DNA from: CAG-1782 sp045601385
GTDB taxonomy: Bacteria; Bacillota; Clostridia; Christensenellales; DTU072
Direction: 5' to 3'
DNA length: 64,000 nt
Assembly: GCA_045601385.1 (NCBI GenBank)
Contig: JAZRZM010000004.1
Coordinates: 62,001-126,000 of the forward strand
Shown here: positions 41,218-51,100 of the stretch, piece by piece
Position numbering within the stretch: position 1 is the first letter of the stretch
Layout: each line of letters begins with the position of its first letter
Notes under the pieces: generated by a model
The model's database searches: none
Seen by the model: only the letters and a program-made list of their open reading frames with translations
Told to the model about the DNA's origin: nothing
Made by a program: the position numbers and the translations under genes

Positions 41218-42639
41218 ATGGGATTTGTCAAAATCAGCGGCGAATATATGCGTCGGGCGTTCACGTCGGTGGATAACGTCTTCATAAGAGACTATCTTCC
41301 CGAAGCGAACGCGGAAGACGTGAGGATCTATCTTTACGGGCTTTCAAACGCGGAAAGCGAGGATTGCTCGGTCGAATCCGTCGCCGAAAAACTGCAACTG
41401 ACGCGCCAAAGGGTACTGGACGGCTTTGCGTATTGGGCGCAAAAAGGGCTTGTGTCCCTTTCTGCCGTTGAGCCCGTTACGGTTACTTATTTGCCTGTTC
41501 GGGCGCCCGAACCGGCGATTATTAAGGTTCATGCCGAAAAATACAAGACGTTTGCCGAAGAGGCGGCGCGCATTTATCCCGAACGTGTATTGATGCCGAA
41601 CGATCTCAATACGTATATAGAATTGATGCACACCGAAAAAATTGAAGTCAACGCGATGCTGCTTGTCATGCAGTATTGCAAAGATCTCGGCGGAGGCAAA
41701 ACGGGGACAAAATATGTCTGCGCCGTGGCAAAAGCGTGGGCGCAAGCGGGCTTTGCGACCGAAAAACAGGTTGCCGACCACATTGCCGAATTGGAAAATA
41801 ACAACGAGCAAATCCGCGTTCTGTTCGAGACGTTGGGACTGAAACGCGCCGCGTGCGTCGACGACCGACAGATGTATTATCGTTGGGTGGGCGACGGCTT
41901 TTCGCAAGACGCCATTCTGACGGCGGCAAGATCGCGAAAGAAAAAAGGCGGCATGGAAAAACTCGACCTTTATATGGAAGAACTGAAAAAGGCGAACGCC
42001 ATGACCGCCGCGGAGATAGCCTGCTATACCGAAAACAAGGAAAAAATCCATAATCTCGCTATCGAGATATGCAAGAATCTCGGCGTATACTATTCCAATA
42101 CCGAAAACCTGACCGAGGTGTATATTTTGCCGTGGATCGGGCGCGGTTTTGAGCCGGAAGCGTTGCTGCGGCTGTCAAAATATTGCTTTTTGCGAAACGT
42201 GCACACTTTCGACGTCATGTGTCAGATGGTGGAAAAAATCGCGGCGATCGGGCTTTTTACCGAAAGCGAAATCACGTCTTACGTCGATCGGCAAATCGCT
42301 TTGGACGAAACGGTGCGTAAGGTGTACGACGTGAGCGGATATGTCGGAGCGATCACCAATCGGGATCGGGACGCGTATAAAACGTGGATCGAGTGGGGGT
42401 ACGATGAGGAGACGATTCTTGCCGTCGCGGAGCATTTTGCCGGGACGACTTTCCCCATGCAGTCTATCGGAAGGACTATGGGCACTTTGCGTGCAAATAA
42501 GATTTTTTCCAAGGAAGCAGCCGTTTCGTTTTTGAAGAGAGACGGACAAAAACAGGGTGTGAAAGAAGAATTCCAAAGACATCAATATTCGGAAGAACGC
42601 CTGAAAAATGCGCTTATCAATTTTGACAACTGGGAGTAA
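41218..42639 (+). CDS. DnaD-domain replication initiation protein
   Basis: 473 residues. The N-terminal ~90 residues look like the DnaD winged-helix domain (SVESVAEKLQLTRQRVLDGF). Two or more C-terminal DnaB/DnaD-type helical repeats follow, with the recurring pattern YxxWxxxGF or AWAQAGFA and the terminal NALINFDNW. In Bacillus, DnaD and DnaB help load the replicative helicase at origins and restart sites. The DnaC-like ATPase gene follows after 3 nt, a common pairing in Clostridia. CGGAG lies 7 nt before the ATG. Confidence 0.85.
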   Translation: MGFVKISGEYMRRAFTSVDNVFIRDYLPEANAEDVRIYLYGLSNAESEDCSVESVAEKLQLTRQRVLDGFAYWAQKGLVSLSAVEPVTVTYLPVRAPEPAIIKVHAEKYKTFAEEAARIYPERVLMPNDLNTYIELMHTEKIEVNAMLLVMQYCKDLGGGKTGTKYVCAVAKAWAQAGFATEKQVADHIAELENNNEQIRVLFETLGLKRAACVDDRQMYYRWVGDGFSQDAILTAARSRKKKGGMEKLDLYMEELKKANAMTAAEIACYTENKEKIHNLAIEICKNLGVYYSNTENLTEVYILPWIGRGFEPEALLRLSKYCFLRNVHTFDVMCQMVEKIAAIGLFTESEITSYVDRQIALDETVRKVYDVSGYVGAITNRDRDAYKTWIEWGYDEETILAVAEHFAGTTFPMQSIGRTMGTLRANKIFSKEAAVSFLKRDGQKQGVKEEFQRHQYSEERLKNALINFDNWE

Positions 42640-42642
42640 AAT

Positions 42643-43545
42643 ATGAACGTACGGGAAAAGGCGTATGCCTATATAAAAAATCGGGCAAGGACTCAAAAAG
42701 AAGAGCGAGCTGCCGCGCTGGGAAAACTGCGCGAGGACGAAAAATTCGACGATATGTACCGTGCGCTCAATTCCCTTCGGTGGGACGTCGCGCGAAAAGA
42801 CGGCGAAGAAAAAGAAAAAGCGAAAGCGCAATGCGAGCGTGTAAAAAAAGAGTTGGTCGACTACTTAATCTCGAAAGGGTATTCCGAAGACTTGCTTTCG
42901 GATGCCGAAATCTGCAATAAATGCCACGACACCGGCGTTTGCGACGGTAAAATGTGCGAGTGTGCGGAAAAAGTGAGAATCGACATAACGCGGCAGAAAA
43001 ACCCTCTTTTACGCGGCCTTGCGGATTCGCATGAAAAAATCGATTTTTCCTTTTATCGCGGCTGTGAAAAAAATTACAAAATATACGCCGATTTTATCGA
43101 AAAAAAATTCGTCCAAGGCGACTTGAATTATGTTGTTTTGTCGGGAAAACCGGGGACGGCGAAGAGTTATCTTGCAAGTGTTTTTACAAACGAAATGCTT
43201 GTTTCGGGTAATGACGTTCGTGCGGTAAACGCCCTTGAAATGAACAAAATCTTTCTTGCCTATCACTGCGCTTTTTTGGAAAATAAACAAGAAATATGGG
43301 ACGAATTGGTCGAGCCGGACGTGCTGTTTATTGACGATCTCGGCGTCGAACCGCTGCTGAATAACGTGACTTTGCCGTGCTTGTACGCTCTTCTGGTCGA
43401 GCGCATGGAAAAGAAAACCATTATTACGACCAACCTCGGCGTGGTCGAGACCGAAAAAAAATACGATCAACGGATTGTCAGTCGCCTGCTGGATAAAAGA
43501 CGGGGTGCAATGCTTCCGATCGAGGGGGACGATTTCCGTTTTTAA
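42643..43545 (+). CDS. DnaC/DnaI-like helicase loader AAA+ ATPase
   Basis: 300 residues. An N-terminal cysteine cluster (CNKCHDTGVCDGKMCEC, about 88-104) should bind zinc as in DnaI. The AAA+ domain has a Walker A written SGKPGTAKSYLAS (Gly168 to Ser175) in which Ala173 replaces the usual Gly before the catalytic Lys174. Walker B is VLFIDDLG (Asp231, Asp232), and an ITTNLG sensor 1 segment and RIVSRLLD arginine region follow. It probably delivers the DnaB-type helicase together with the DnaD-like protein encoded upstream. Confidence 0.88.
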   Translation: MNVREKAYAYIKNRARTQKEERAAALGKLREDEKFDDMYRALNSLRWDVARKDGEEKEKAKAQCERVKKELVDYLISKGYSEDLLSDAEICNKCHDTGVCDGKMCECAEKVRIDITRQKNPLLRGLADSHEKIDFSFYRGCEKNYKIYADFIEKKFVQGDLNYVVLSGKPGTAKSYLASVFTNEMLVSGNDVRAVNALEMNKIFLAYHCAFLENKQEIWDELVEPDVLFIDDLGVEPLLNNVTLPCLYALLVERMEKKTIITTNLGVVETEKKYDQRIVSRLLDKRRGAMLPIEGDDFRF

Positions 43546-43554
43546 GGGGGAAAT

Positions 43555-44133
43555 ATGGTTACAAAAAAAATAGTTTCCGTTATCGGCGACGCCTTTGTGG
43601 AAGTCGGATCGCCGCGCTACGAACTTGCTTTTAAGGTAGGGAAAGCCCTGGTTGACAACGGCTATCGGGTGCAAACGGGCGGTTTGAACGGCGTTATGGC
43701 TGCGGCGAGCGCCGGGGCAAAATCGTCCGAAAAATACAAAGAAGGGGACGTTATCGCCCTTGTTCCGTCTTTTGACAGTGAAACGGCGAACGAATTTGCC
43801 GATATCGTCATTCCGACGGGGCTTGACGTATTCCGCAACGTTATCGTGGCGAACGCTTATGCCGTCATCGCCGTCGGCGGCGGTGCGGGGACGCTGTGCG
43901 AAATGGCGAACGCCTGGTCGCTGAAACGGCTCCTTATCGGAATGTGCGGAACGGGCGGCTGGTCGGAAAAACTTGCGGGGCAGAAACTCGACGAGCGCGT
44001 CCGCTATGAAAACATGCCCGACGACTGCGTTTTCGGGGCGTATACGGCGGAAGAAGCCGTTGCCGTTCTGAATGAAAAAATCGGTTTATATACCGCGCGG
44101 CATACGGGTATACCGTATCGGAGACAACTATGA
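43555..44133 (+). CDS. LOG-like Rossmann-fold protein (TIGR00725/SLOG group)
   Basis: 192 residues. The Rossmann fold starts with VSVIGDAF. YRVQTGGLNGVMAAASAGA is the first nucleotide loop, and GGGAGTLCEMANAW (about 105-118) matches the PGGxGTxxE motif with its first Pro replaced by Gly. LOG proteins hydrolyse nucleoside monophosphates to release the base; the TIGR00725 branch is less well known. The stop overlaps the start of the HAD gene by 4 nt. Confidence 0.82.
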   Translation: MVTKKIVSVIGDAFVEVGSPRYELAFKVGKALVDNGYRVQTGGLNGVMAAASAGAKSSEKYKEGDVIALVPSFDSETANEFADIVIPTGLDVFRNVIVANAYAVIAVGGGAGTLCEMANAWSLKRLLIGMCGTGGWSEKLAGQKLDERVRYENMPDDCVFGAYTAEEAVAVLNEKIGLYTARHTGIPYRRQL

Positions 44134-44873
44134 TAAACACCGTTTTTTGGGACTGGAACGGCACGCTTTTGGACGACGCCGCCTACGAAGTGGATTGCAT
44201 AAACACCCTCCTCGAACGGCGAAACATGCCGAAAATAGATTTGAAACGGTACTATGAGGTGTTCGGTTTTCCCGTTATCGACTTTTACAAGCGGCTCGGA
44301 TTCGACTTTGAAAAAGAGAGTTTTGACGACGTGGCGGTCGAATATACCGATCGGTATAATAACGGCGGCGTTGACGACGTACCTTTCAGAAAAGGGGTGT
44401 CCGAAGCGCTTGCCGTCTATAAAGATAAGGGCTTAAAGCAGGTGCTTCTCAGTGCGAGCGAAAAGAAAATACTGACGCACGGAATCGCCTTGCGCAAGGT
44501 GGAAAACTATTTTTGCGACGTGCTTGCGTTGGATAACATTTATGCCGAAAGCAAAACGGGCATTGCTCTCGAATATCTGAAAAACAATCCCGATTCAAAG
44601 CAAGGAATTCTGATAGGGGACACCGAACACGATTATTTTGTAGCCCAAACGCTCGGAATTGACTGTGTTCTTGTGCGCGGCGGACATGCGAGCGGGGAGG
44701 CTCTTTTGTCCACCGGAGCGCCGGTTGTAAACGAGGTGAACGAGACATACCGCTACGTGCTGCAAACGGGACGCGGTTTTTGTCGGGAACGGGTTTGCGA
44801 CGTCTCTTTTACGTCGAGATACAAGGCTTTTTACGACGACTTGAAAAACACGAACAAAACCGAAGACTGGTAA
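44130..44873 (+). CDS. HAD-superfamily hydrolase
   Basis: 247 residues of HAD subfamily IA (phosphoglycolate phosphatase-like). Motif I is FWDWNGTLLD with nucleophile Asp8; the usual second Asp is Asn10, a known variant. Motif II is LLSAS, motif III the Lys in ESKTGIALEYL, and motif IV GDTEHD. A cap of about 70 helical residues lies between. The substrate is probably a small phosphate ester. It is the last gene of the dnaD-like operon. A loose long-range pairing AAGACG/CGTCTT (44872-44877, 44944-44949) with T-run may act as terminator. Confidence 0.88.
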   Translation: MINTVFWDWNGTLLDDAAYEVDCINTLLERRNMPKIDLKRYYEVFGFPVIDFYKRLGFDFEKESFDDVAVEYTDRYNNGGVDDVPFRKGVSEALAVYKDKGLKQVLLSASEKKILTHGIALRKVENYFCDVLALDNIYAESKTGIALEYLKNNPDSKQGILIGDTEHDYFVAQTLGIDCVLVRGGHASGEALLSTGAPVVNEVNETYRYVLQTGRGFCRERVCDVSFTSRYKAFYDDLKNTNKTEDW

Positions 44874-44985
44874 GACGGAAACGGGCAAAAAGTCGGGAGG
44901 ATTTGTGCGGTGAACGCGGTATGCGAAAGGCGGGGAAATTTCTCGTCTTTTTTGTTTATTAAATTAAACTAAAAATTTTTTTCCG

Positions 44986-45014
44986 TTGACTTCCTATTCG
45001 CGCGGGTGTATAAT
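44986..45014 (+). promoter_or_regulatory. Promoter of the giant lipoprotein gene
   Basis: TTGACT (44986-44991), a 17-bp spacer and a perfect TATAAT (45009-45014): one of the best sigma-A matches in the window. The predicted leader is about 93 nt. Confidence 0.8.
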
Positions 45015-45037
45015 GTACGTGATAAAAGGGGTGAAGT

Positions 45038-45088
45038 ATGCCCTTTTTACGAAAAACATATCGGCTTAACCGCCCCAAAGTAGGCTGA
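45038..45088 (+). CDS. Possible 16-residue leader peptide
   Basis: ATG at 45038 with AGGGG six nt upstream encodes MPFLRKTYRLNRPKVG and stops at 45086-45088, inside the loop of the hairpin at 45070-45098. It has no homology that I know. Its ribosome site is as good as that of the giant gene, and both ATGs are preceded by TGAAGT. Translation of this peptide would open the hairpin. It may equally be a chance frame. Confidence 0.3.
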   Translation: MPFLRKTYRLNRPKVG

Positions 45089-45098
45089 AAAGGGGCGG
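45070..45098 (+). promoter_or_regulatory. Leader hairpin before the giant lipoprotein gene
   Basis: Perfect 7-bp GC stem CCGCCCC (45070-45076) / GGGGCGG (45092-45098) with a 15-nt loop. It ends 4 nt before the GGAG ribosome site (45103-45106) and has no T-run, so a translational or stability role is more likely than termination. Confidence 0.55.
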
Positions 45099-45113
45099 AA
45101 ACGGAGATGAAGT

Positions 45114-48100
45114 ATGAAAAACAAGTATTTGAAATTTGCCATTCTGGTGTTGTGCCTTGTGCTCGCTTTTTGCGTGGCGGCTTGTTCCGAGCGTGAAGAA
45201 GAGCAGGAAATCGATATCGGCGGCGAGGACGTCGAACAGGAAGTCCTTTACGAATCGACGAACAAAGCGGGCGCCTTTGCCGCGGTCAAGTCGGCGATGG
45301 CATATATGGAAGCGAGTACGGCGTACGACAGTCCGGACTGGTTTTCCGTCAGTACCGTCCTTAACTTTACTTACCATGCCTACAACCAAGCGTCTTCGGG
45401 AAAATATCTTCCCGACTCCGTGAAGAAAAAAGCCGAATTCAGCCTTTCCGTTCTTGCCAATATCAACCTTGTCGATAACAGCCGCAGCGTCGTCTTCCTC
45501 GAACTGAACGAGGCGGAGACGAGGTTTACCGTCTTCGGGCTGTATTACTATCAGTCGGCGGTTTATCTGAACGTGTTCGGCAAAAAATATTATGCCGACG
45601 AACTGAATATGACGACGGTCGGAAACGCCTTGATGACCGCGCTTGCCATCGGTACCGAGGACGAAACCAATATCGTGCGTATCGGCGGCAACTTCTTCCA
45701 AGCCATCCTTCCGTCGATTATGATCGGCGCTATCGATCTGAACAGCGTCGCCGGTATCGCGTGGGATATTCTTTTCGAGTCGTACGGCATACGGTACAGC
45801 GAAGAAAAAGTCGATTATGAAGAACTGGTTGACGGCGTTAAGCAAACGGTGTCGAAACCGCGGTATATGTACGTGGAAGAGTTCTTCAAGTTGAACTGGC
45901 TCATGGACATGGTCTGCATGGGGAAAATCGAACTGCGCAGCATCGTCTCCATCGATATCGGTTGGGAAGCGTTCGGCTTGCCGAATTTCGATCCGATCAT
46001 GAAAGACATACTCGGATTCAACCTCCACGACATTATGACGAAAGACTGGCCGACGATGTCCTGTCCTTTCTACGCGGTGGCGGAACTGCAACCGGTAACG
46101 GAAGAAGGGGAAGGTTCTTCGGGCTACGCGTACGTGTTTAACGGCCTCGGTATCGGAGTCACCGCCGCCGACGGAGAATTCGACGTCAGACTGGAAATCA
46201 CGCCTTTCCGTTTCGGGCCCGTTGCCGACGCGCAAATCAAGGAAAAAGGCGCGGAAATCGACCTTTCGGAGTATTCGGTCGGTACCGCCGGAAAGAATAA
46301 AGTTTACAGCAAAGGCAGTTTTGCCAATATCGAAGCGAATTTCCGCATGGGCGTGGAATCGCCCGAGGGCGATCGCATCACCGTGAGCGACATGCTCGGC
46401 GGTCTGCTCGATTTGGGCGGAATCGGCGAAATACCGATCGTTTTGCAGGAAGGCGCGTCGTACATATTCGACGTCAAACTCGCCGCCGCGCTTGACCTTT
46501 TTAACAACGCGGGCAACTTTTTGCAACTGACGTACCGATATAACCGAAAAGAGGTCTTGTCGGTATATCTCGCGCCCGAATTCGATCAGGTGACGATCGG
46601 GGATAAGACGTTCACGCCGACGTCCATTTATTTCGATACGTCGCATCTGACAAGCGGCGGGGCGGAGTTTTTCCCGAATACCAAGCAGACGAATATTGAC
46701 TTTACGGAGCGCGTTACGGGGCTCCTCGGTTCCGACTTGATGGCTTATCTCGATCCGTACGTCAGTTCTTCGGCGTCAAGGAACGCGGCGCAAAACGCCG
46801 ACGGTGACGAAGAAGAGGGCGGACTCGACGTAATGGCGATCATCGCCATGCTGATCGAGCGGAACGAAAGCGGCGACGGGTATAAATATCTGGAATTGCC
46901 CAAACGGGACGGGGAACATTTTCTGAAAGTGCAATTCGACAATTCGGGGCTCAACCGCGTGTTGTCGATGATAATGCCGACGGTTCGTTTCGTTGACGAC
47001 GGCGAAGAAGGCTTTTACGAAAACGGTATCGGTTTGAAAGGCGTTACGCTTTCGATCGACTTTACCCGTCCGTTCGATTCGATCGCGCTTACGGTCGATT
47101 TTACCGAAAACACCTCTATGTATGTGGGAATCGGCTCGCACAACGAAGACGGTTCGTACAATACGGGACTTTCTTATTTTTCGCGTCCGGCGTTTGAAAT
47201 GGAAGCGCTCGGGCTCAATTCTTCCTTGACGGTCGATAACAAGGATCAGGAAACCGCGGCGCGGGCTTTGCGCGGCGCGTACAGAGACCTGGATAAAAAC
47301 CTGAGCTATACCGCGACGATGACCGGTTCGGTCAAAGTCGGTTCGCACGACAATACGAGCATCAACCTCGACTCTTTGGTCGCGCTCGTGTCCGAGTCGC
47401 TGATCGCTTCTTTCGGAATCGCGACGGGCAGCGAAATGAATATCGGATACGAATTGCAATTGGGCGTCGTTTTGACCGATATGAGCCAGACCGCGCTTAT
47501 TCTTGACCTGTACTTTATGGACAAAGACAACGTCAGAGTCCACGCGCAGGCGCCGTTTGTGGAATTGTATTACCGTGGCGCGGCGGATACGCTGTACGTC
47601 AATACGCAAGTCGACCCCGATAACGATATGGTGTCGCAACTGCACGAATTTCTGAACGTAACCAACGTGCTGACCGGTTCGATTCCGAAGTTTGCCATCG
47701 ACAACCTCGGTTTGAGCACGGCGCTCGGCGCGATCCGCCTGGATATAAGCGATTTGTATTCGGCGATCGGCGTCGTGACCGAAAAAGCGTCGAACGCGGC
47801 GTTTTATATCGGAAAAGACGCTTTGACGACGACCGAGAACAGCGATTATGTCGAAGTTATGCCAAGTAACGCCGGTCTGGACGTCATGTCTCTTATCGGG
47901 CAGGCAATCACGTCGGTTTCCGTCACGGACGGTCTGCTCGGCGTTATCGTCAACGAACAGGTCCTGAACGCCGTCATCACCATGCTGGATATCGGCATCA
48001 ACGGCGGACTGCCCGGCATCAAAGCGAGCGTCGGACTGCAAATCGGTACCGAATATGCCAAGACGGAAACGGGCGAAACCTACTATAAGCAAACGAACGG

Positions 48101-51100
48101 TAATATCTATTATGTCAAGTTCGATCCCGAGCAGGAAAAAGAAATCGTCTATGACGCCGACGGAAACGCGACCGAACTGCCGGTGACGAGTCTCGAACTC
48201 AACCCGGTGCTGAAAGACAAAGAGTTTGCCGAGGTTCATTTCGGCTTAATCGACAGCAACGAGGGACTGGTCGAATCTTTCTATTTCAACTGGATTCTGA
48301 TCGACACGATCAATATCACGAGGACCAATTCGGTTTCGCCGAAGGGCAGTTTCAGTACGACCGATTACGGCTCTTTCCAAGAATGGATCGACGCGCTGAA
48401 CGTTTCTTTGAACGTGGAGACGGAATTTATTGTCAAAGCCAATGCCGAACAGTTTGCCTGGGCGCAGGTGTATCAATTATTGACCGAAACGGGGCTTGCT
48501 TCCGGCATGAACTCCACGATTACGTCGGTGTTGCAAACGGCGGTTATCCGTTTGACAAGTACGCTGTTTGATTCGACGGACAGCGAAACGGCTCTCGGCG
48601 GTTTGCAAATCGGTCTTGCCGTCCGCGGCACCGCGTGCTTGCAGGACCTTTTCAAGAGCGAACTTGCGGTGGTTATCTTTGATAAACGCGTTCGTTCCGC
48701 CGGCGGATATACGGCGAACGACGGCATTTCTTATCAGGTGCTTTTGGGCGTTTACTTAAAAGACGGCGAAGGCATCCTCGATCTTACCTATTTTGACATC
48801 GACCTTTTGAAAATAAACGACGTCAAGAGCACGTATCAGGGCATTATTGCCGGTATGTGGGACTCGTACGTCAACGCCGGAAAATCGGACAGCGTTTCGC
48901 CCGAAAATCACTTTACGAGCGGTAACAACTTTGTCCGCGGCGTTATGCAACAGGAGATCCTTTCCTACTTTTTCAGCGAACAGTACGACAAGTACAATCA
49001 GGGATATTTTGCCAAGACGTATTCGACGACGCGTTACAAATATATGACGTTGACCGACGGGTACATTTATTTGTACGAAACGTCTCGTTTGTCCGCATAC
49101 TTTACCTATACCGCGGACGATAACGAACTCAGACTGCTCCCCAACTATTCGTACTATCTTATTTCTTCGGACGGGACGATCTCGGTTTACGAAGCCGGTC
49201 GTGCGGGCGCACGCGCTGAGATTACGCCTCTTATGCGTGACGGCGCATACTATCGTATCGACGTATACGATATCGAAAACAAAATGCTTACCAACAACTA
49301 CGGGCAGTCTTCGTATAACGAGGCGCTGTTTGACGCCATGCTGAAATCGGAAGCGTATTCCTTGTTCGATACGCGGCAGGAAAAATTCTCGCAAAACTGG
49401 AAAGCGACCTACAATAAGGCGTCCGAAGCGGTAAAAATTTATATGGACGAACAAAAGCAGGCGACGATAGACGAACTGAAAAACTTCTTGACGCTTTCGT
49501 TCAAAGCGAGTGCCGATTATACGACGAGACTTGCCGACGTGGCGAGTGAGGCGGCGTACAAAACGCGTGAAACGTATCCGGCTTACGAATACACCACGTT
49601 GAGAGTGCTGCAAGCGACGGCGGAATATAAGCGCATTTATGCCGAAATGTCGGCGGAAATGGTCGAAGACGAGGTGAACGACTTATACAACAACTATAAT
49701 CAAAGCCAGTTGTTCTCCTTCCTCGGTAGTTCCGGCGGTTCTCTCAGCGACGACTATCTTAATGCCGTGACGTGGTACAGAATTTATCGCAACGCCGATA
49801 TTTCTCCTATCGCCGTATACAACGCGGCGGTGTTCGACGTATACGAATACTATGCGAAAAACGCGCCGATCGATATTCACGTCGCGTCCAACGCCGAAGT
49901 GTCCGACGCGGGCAAAATCGCTTTGCAAATGAATTATAACAAGGGCAGAATCACCCTCGGCCTTGCCGAAGAAGTCATCAACGCGTTCTTCCTGACGCTG
50001 CATATCAACTTCGGCGGATACCGTGTTTTCCGTTCGTTTGACGCCGAGATCGATTTGACCGACGGCGTGGGCGCGAGCGTTGCGATCAACATATTCGACG
50101 TGTATAACGTGTCCGTCGGTATCCTGTCCCTGCGCGCAAGTCTGGACGAAAACGACTCGACGTCTTACTATAAAGTGACGCTCCCGACCGACGAAAGCGG
50201 CGCGGCGGTGGAAGGTGTGCCGAGCGCGGTCAGAGTGAAGGCGGAAGCCTATATCAATATGCTGAATAAACTGGCGACGAACAATACCGGAGAAGAGTCG
50301 ATATACGACTTGTCCGATCTGTTGACCTTGCTTCTGACGAACTCCGAATTCGTCCTTGCCGATCTGAAAGACTACTATAAGAAAACGGAAAGTTCTTTTG
50401 CCGATACGAAGTCGGACGAAGCCGTCATCGCCATCAAGGCGACCGCGTTCAGGTCTTTGCAGGAAGAAACCGATACCCGTACGTCGGAAGCGAAGACAGC
50501 CGAACTTGAAAAATACGTGGCGCAGGCGTGGGAAGATATCGTTACCGGTTCTGCCGACGGTAAGTATAAAGGCGCGGCGGAATTCAGTAATCAGCACTAT
50601 GCTCTTGCATGGGATAAACTGGAAGGTTCTTCCGTGCGTATCCATATGGACGAATTGCAACTGGACGTTCTGCTCGAATTCTTGGAAGAAATGGACGACA
50701 GTCTGCATATTTATGCCGATTTGTGGTTTAATATGAACAATTTGTACGCAAGCAGCCTGAAAGTGACGGTGACCAAAGAAGTCCTCGGCGAATTCGAAGA
50801 GGCGGTTGCCGTTGACGAATTGCGTTACGATCCGACCGACATCAAACAGTATTATATCGGACAGTCGATCCCCGAAGGGCGGTTCTATACCTTGTCCGAC
50901 GGGAAATATACCCTGCACAAGAGCATAAACGAAAACACAAGAGAAACGTACAAGTTTGCGGCGGGCGAAACGTATTATATCCGCAAAGAAGCGACCGTTC
51001 TTGCCGTATTATACGATGGCAGCGAAGTGACTTCGACGTCGGAGTTTGCCGGCAAAGTGTACCTGACGTCGGGTATCTTCGGACTCGGTAACGTCATGAT

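Noticed and set aside
46081..46600. Possible end or frameshift of the lipoprotein, suggested by two overlapping long minus frames
   Set aside because: Reading the plus frame codon by codon through this region shows no stop and unchanged codon usage.
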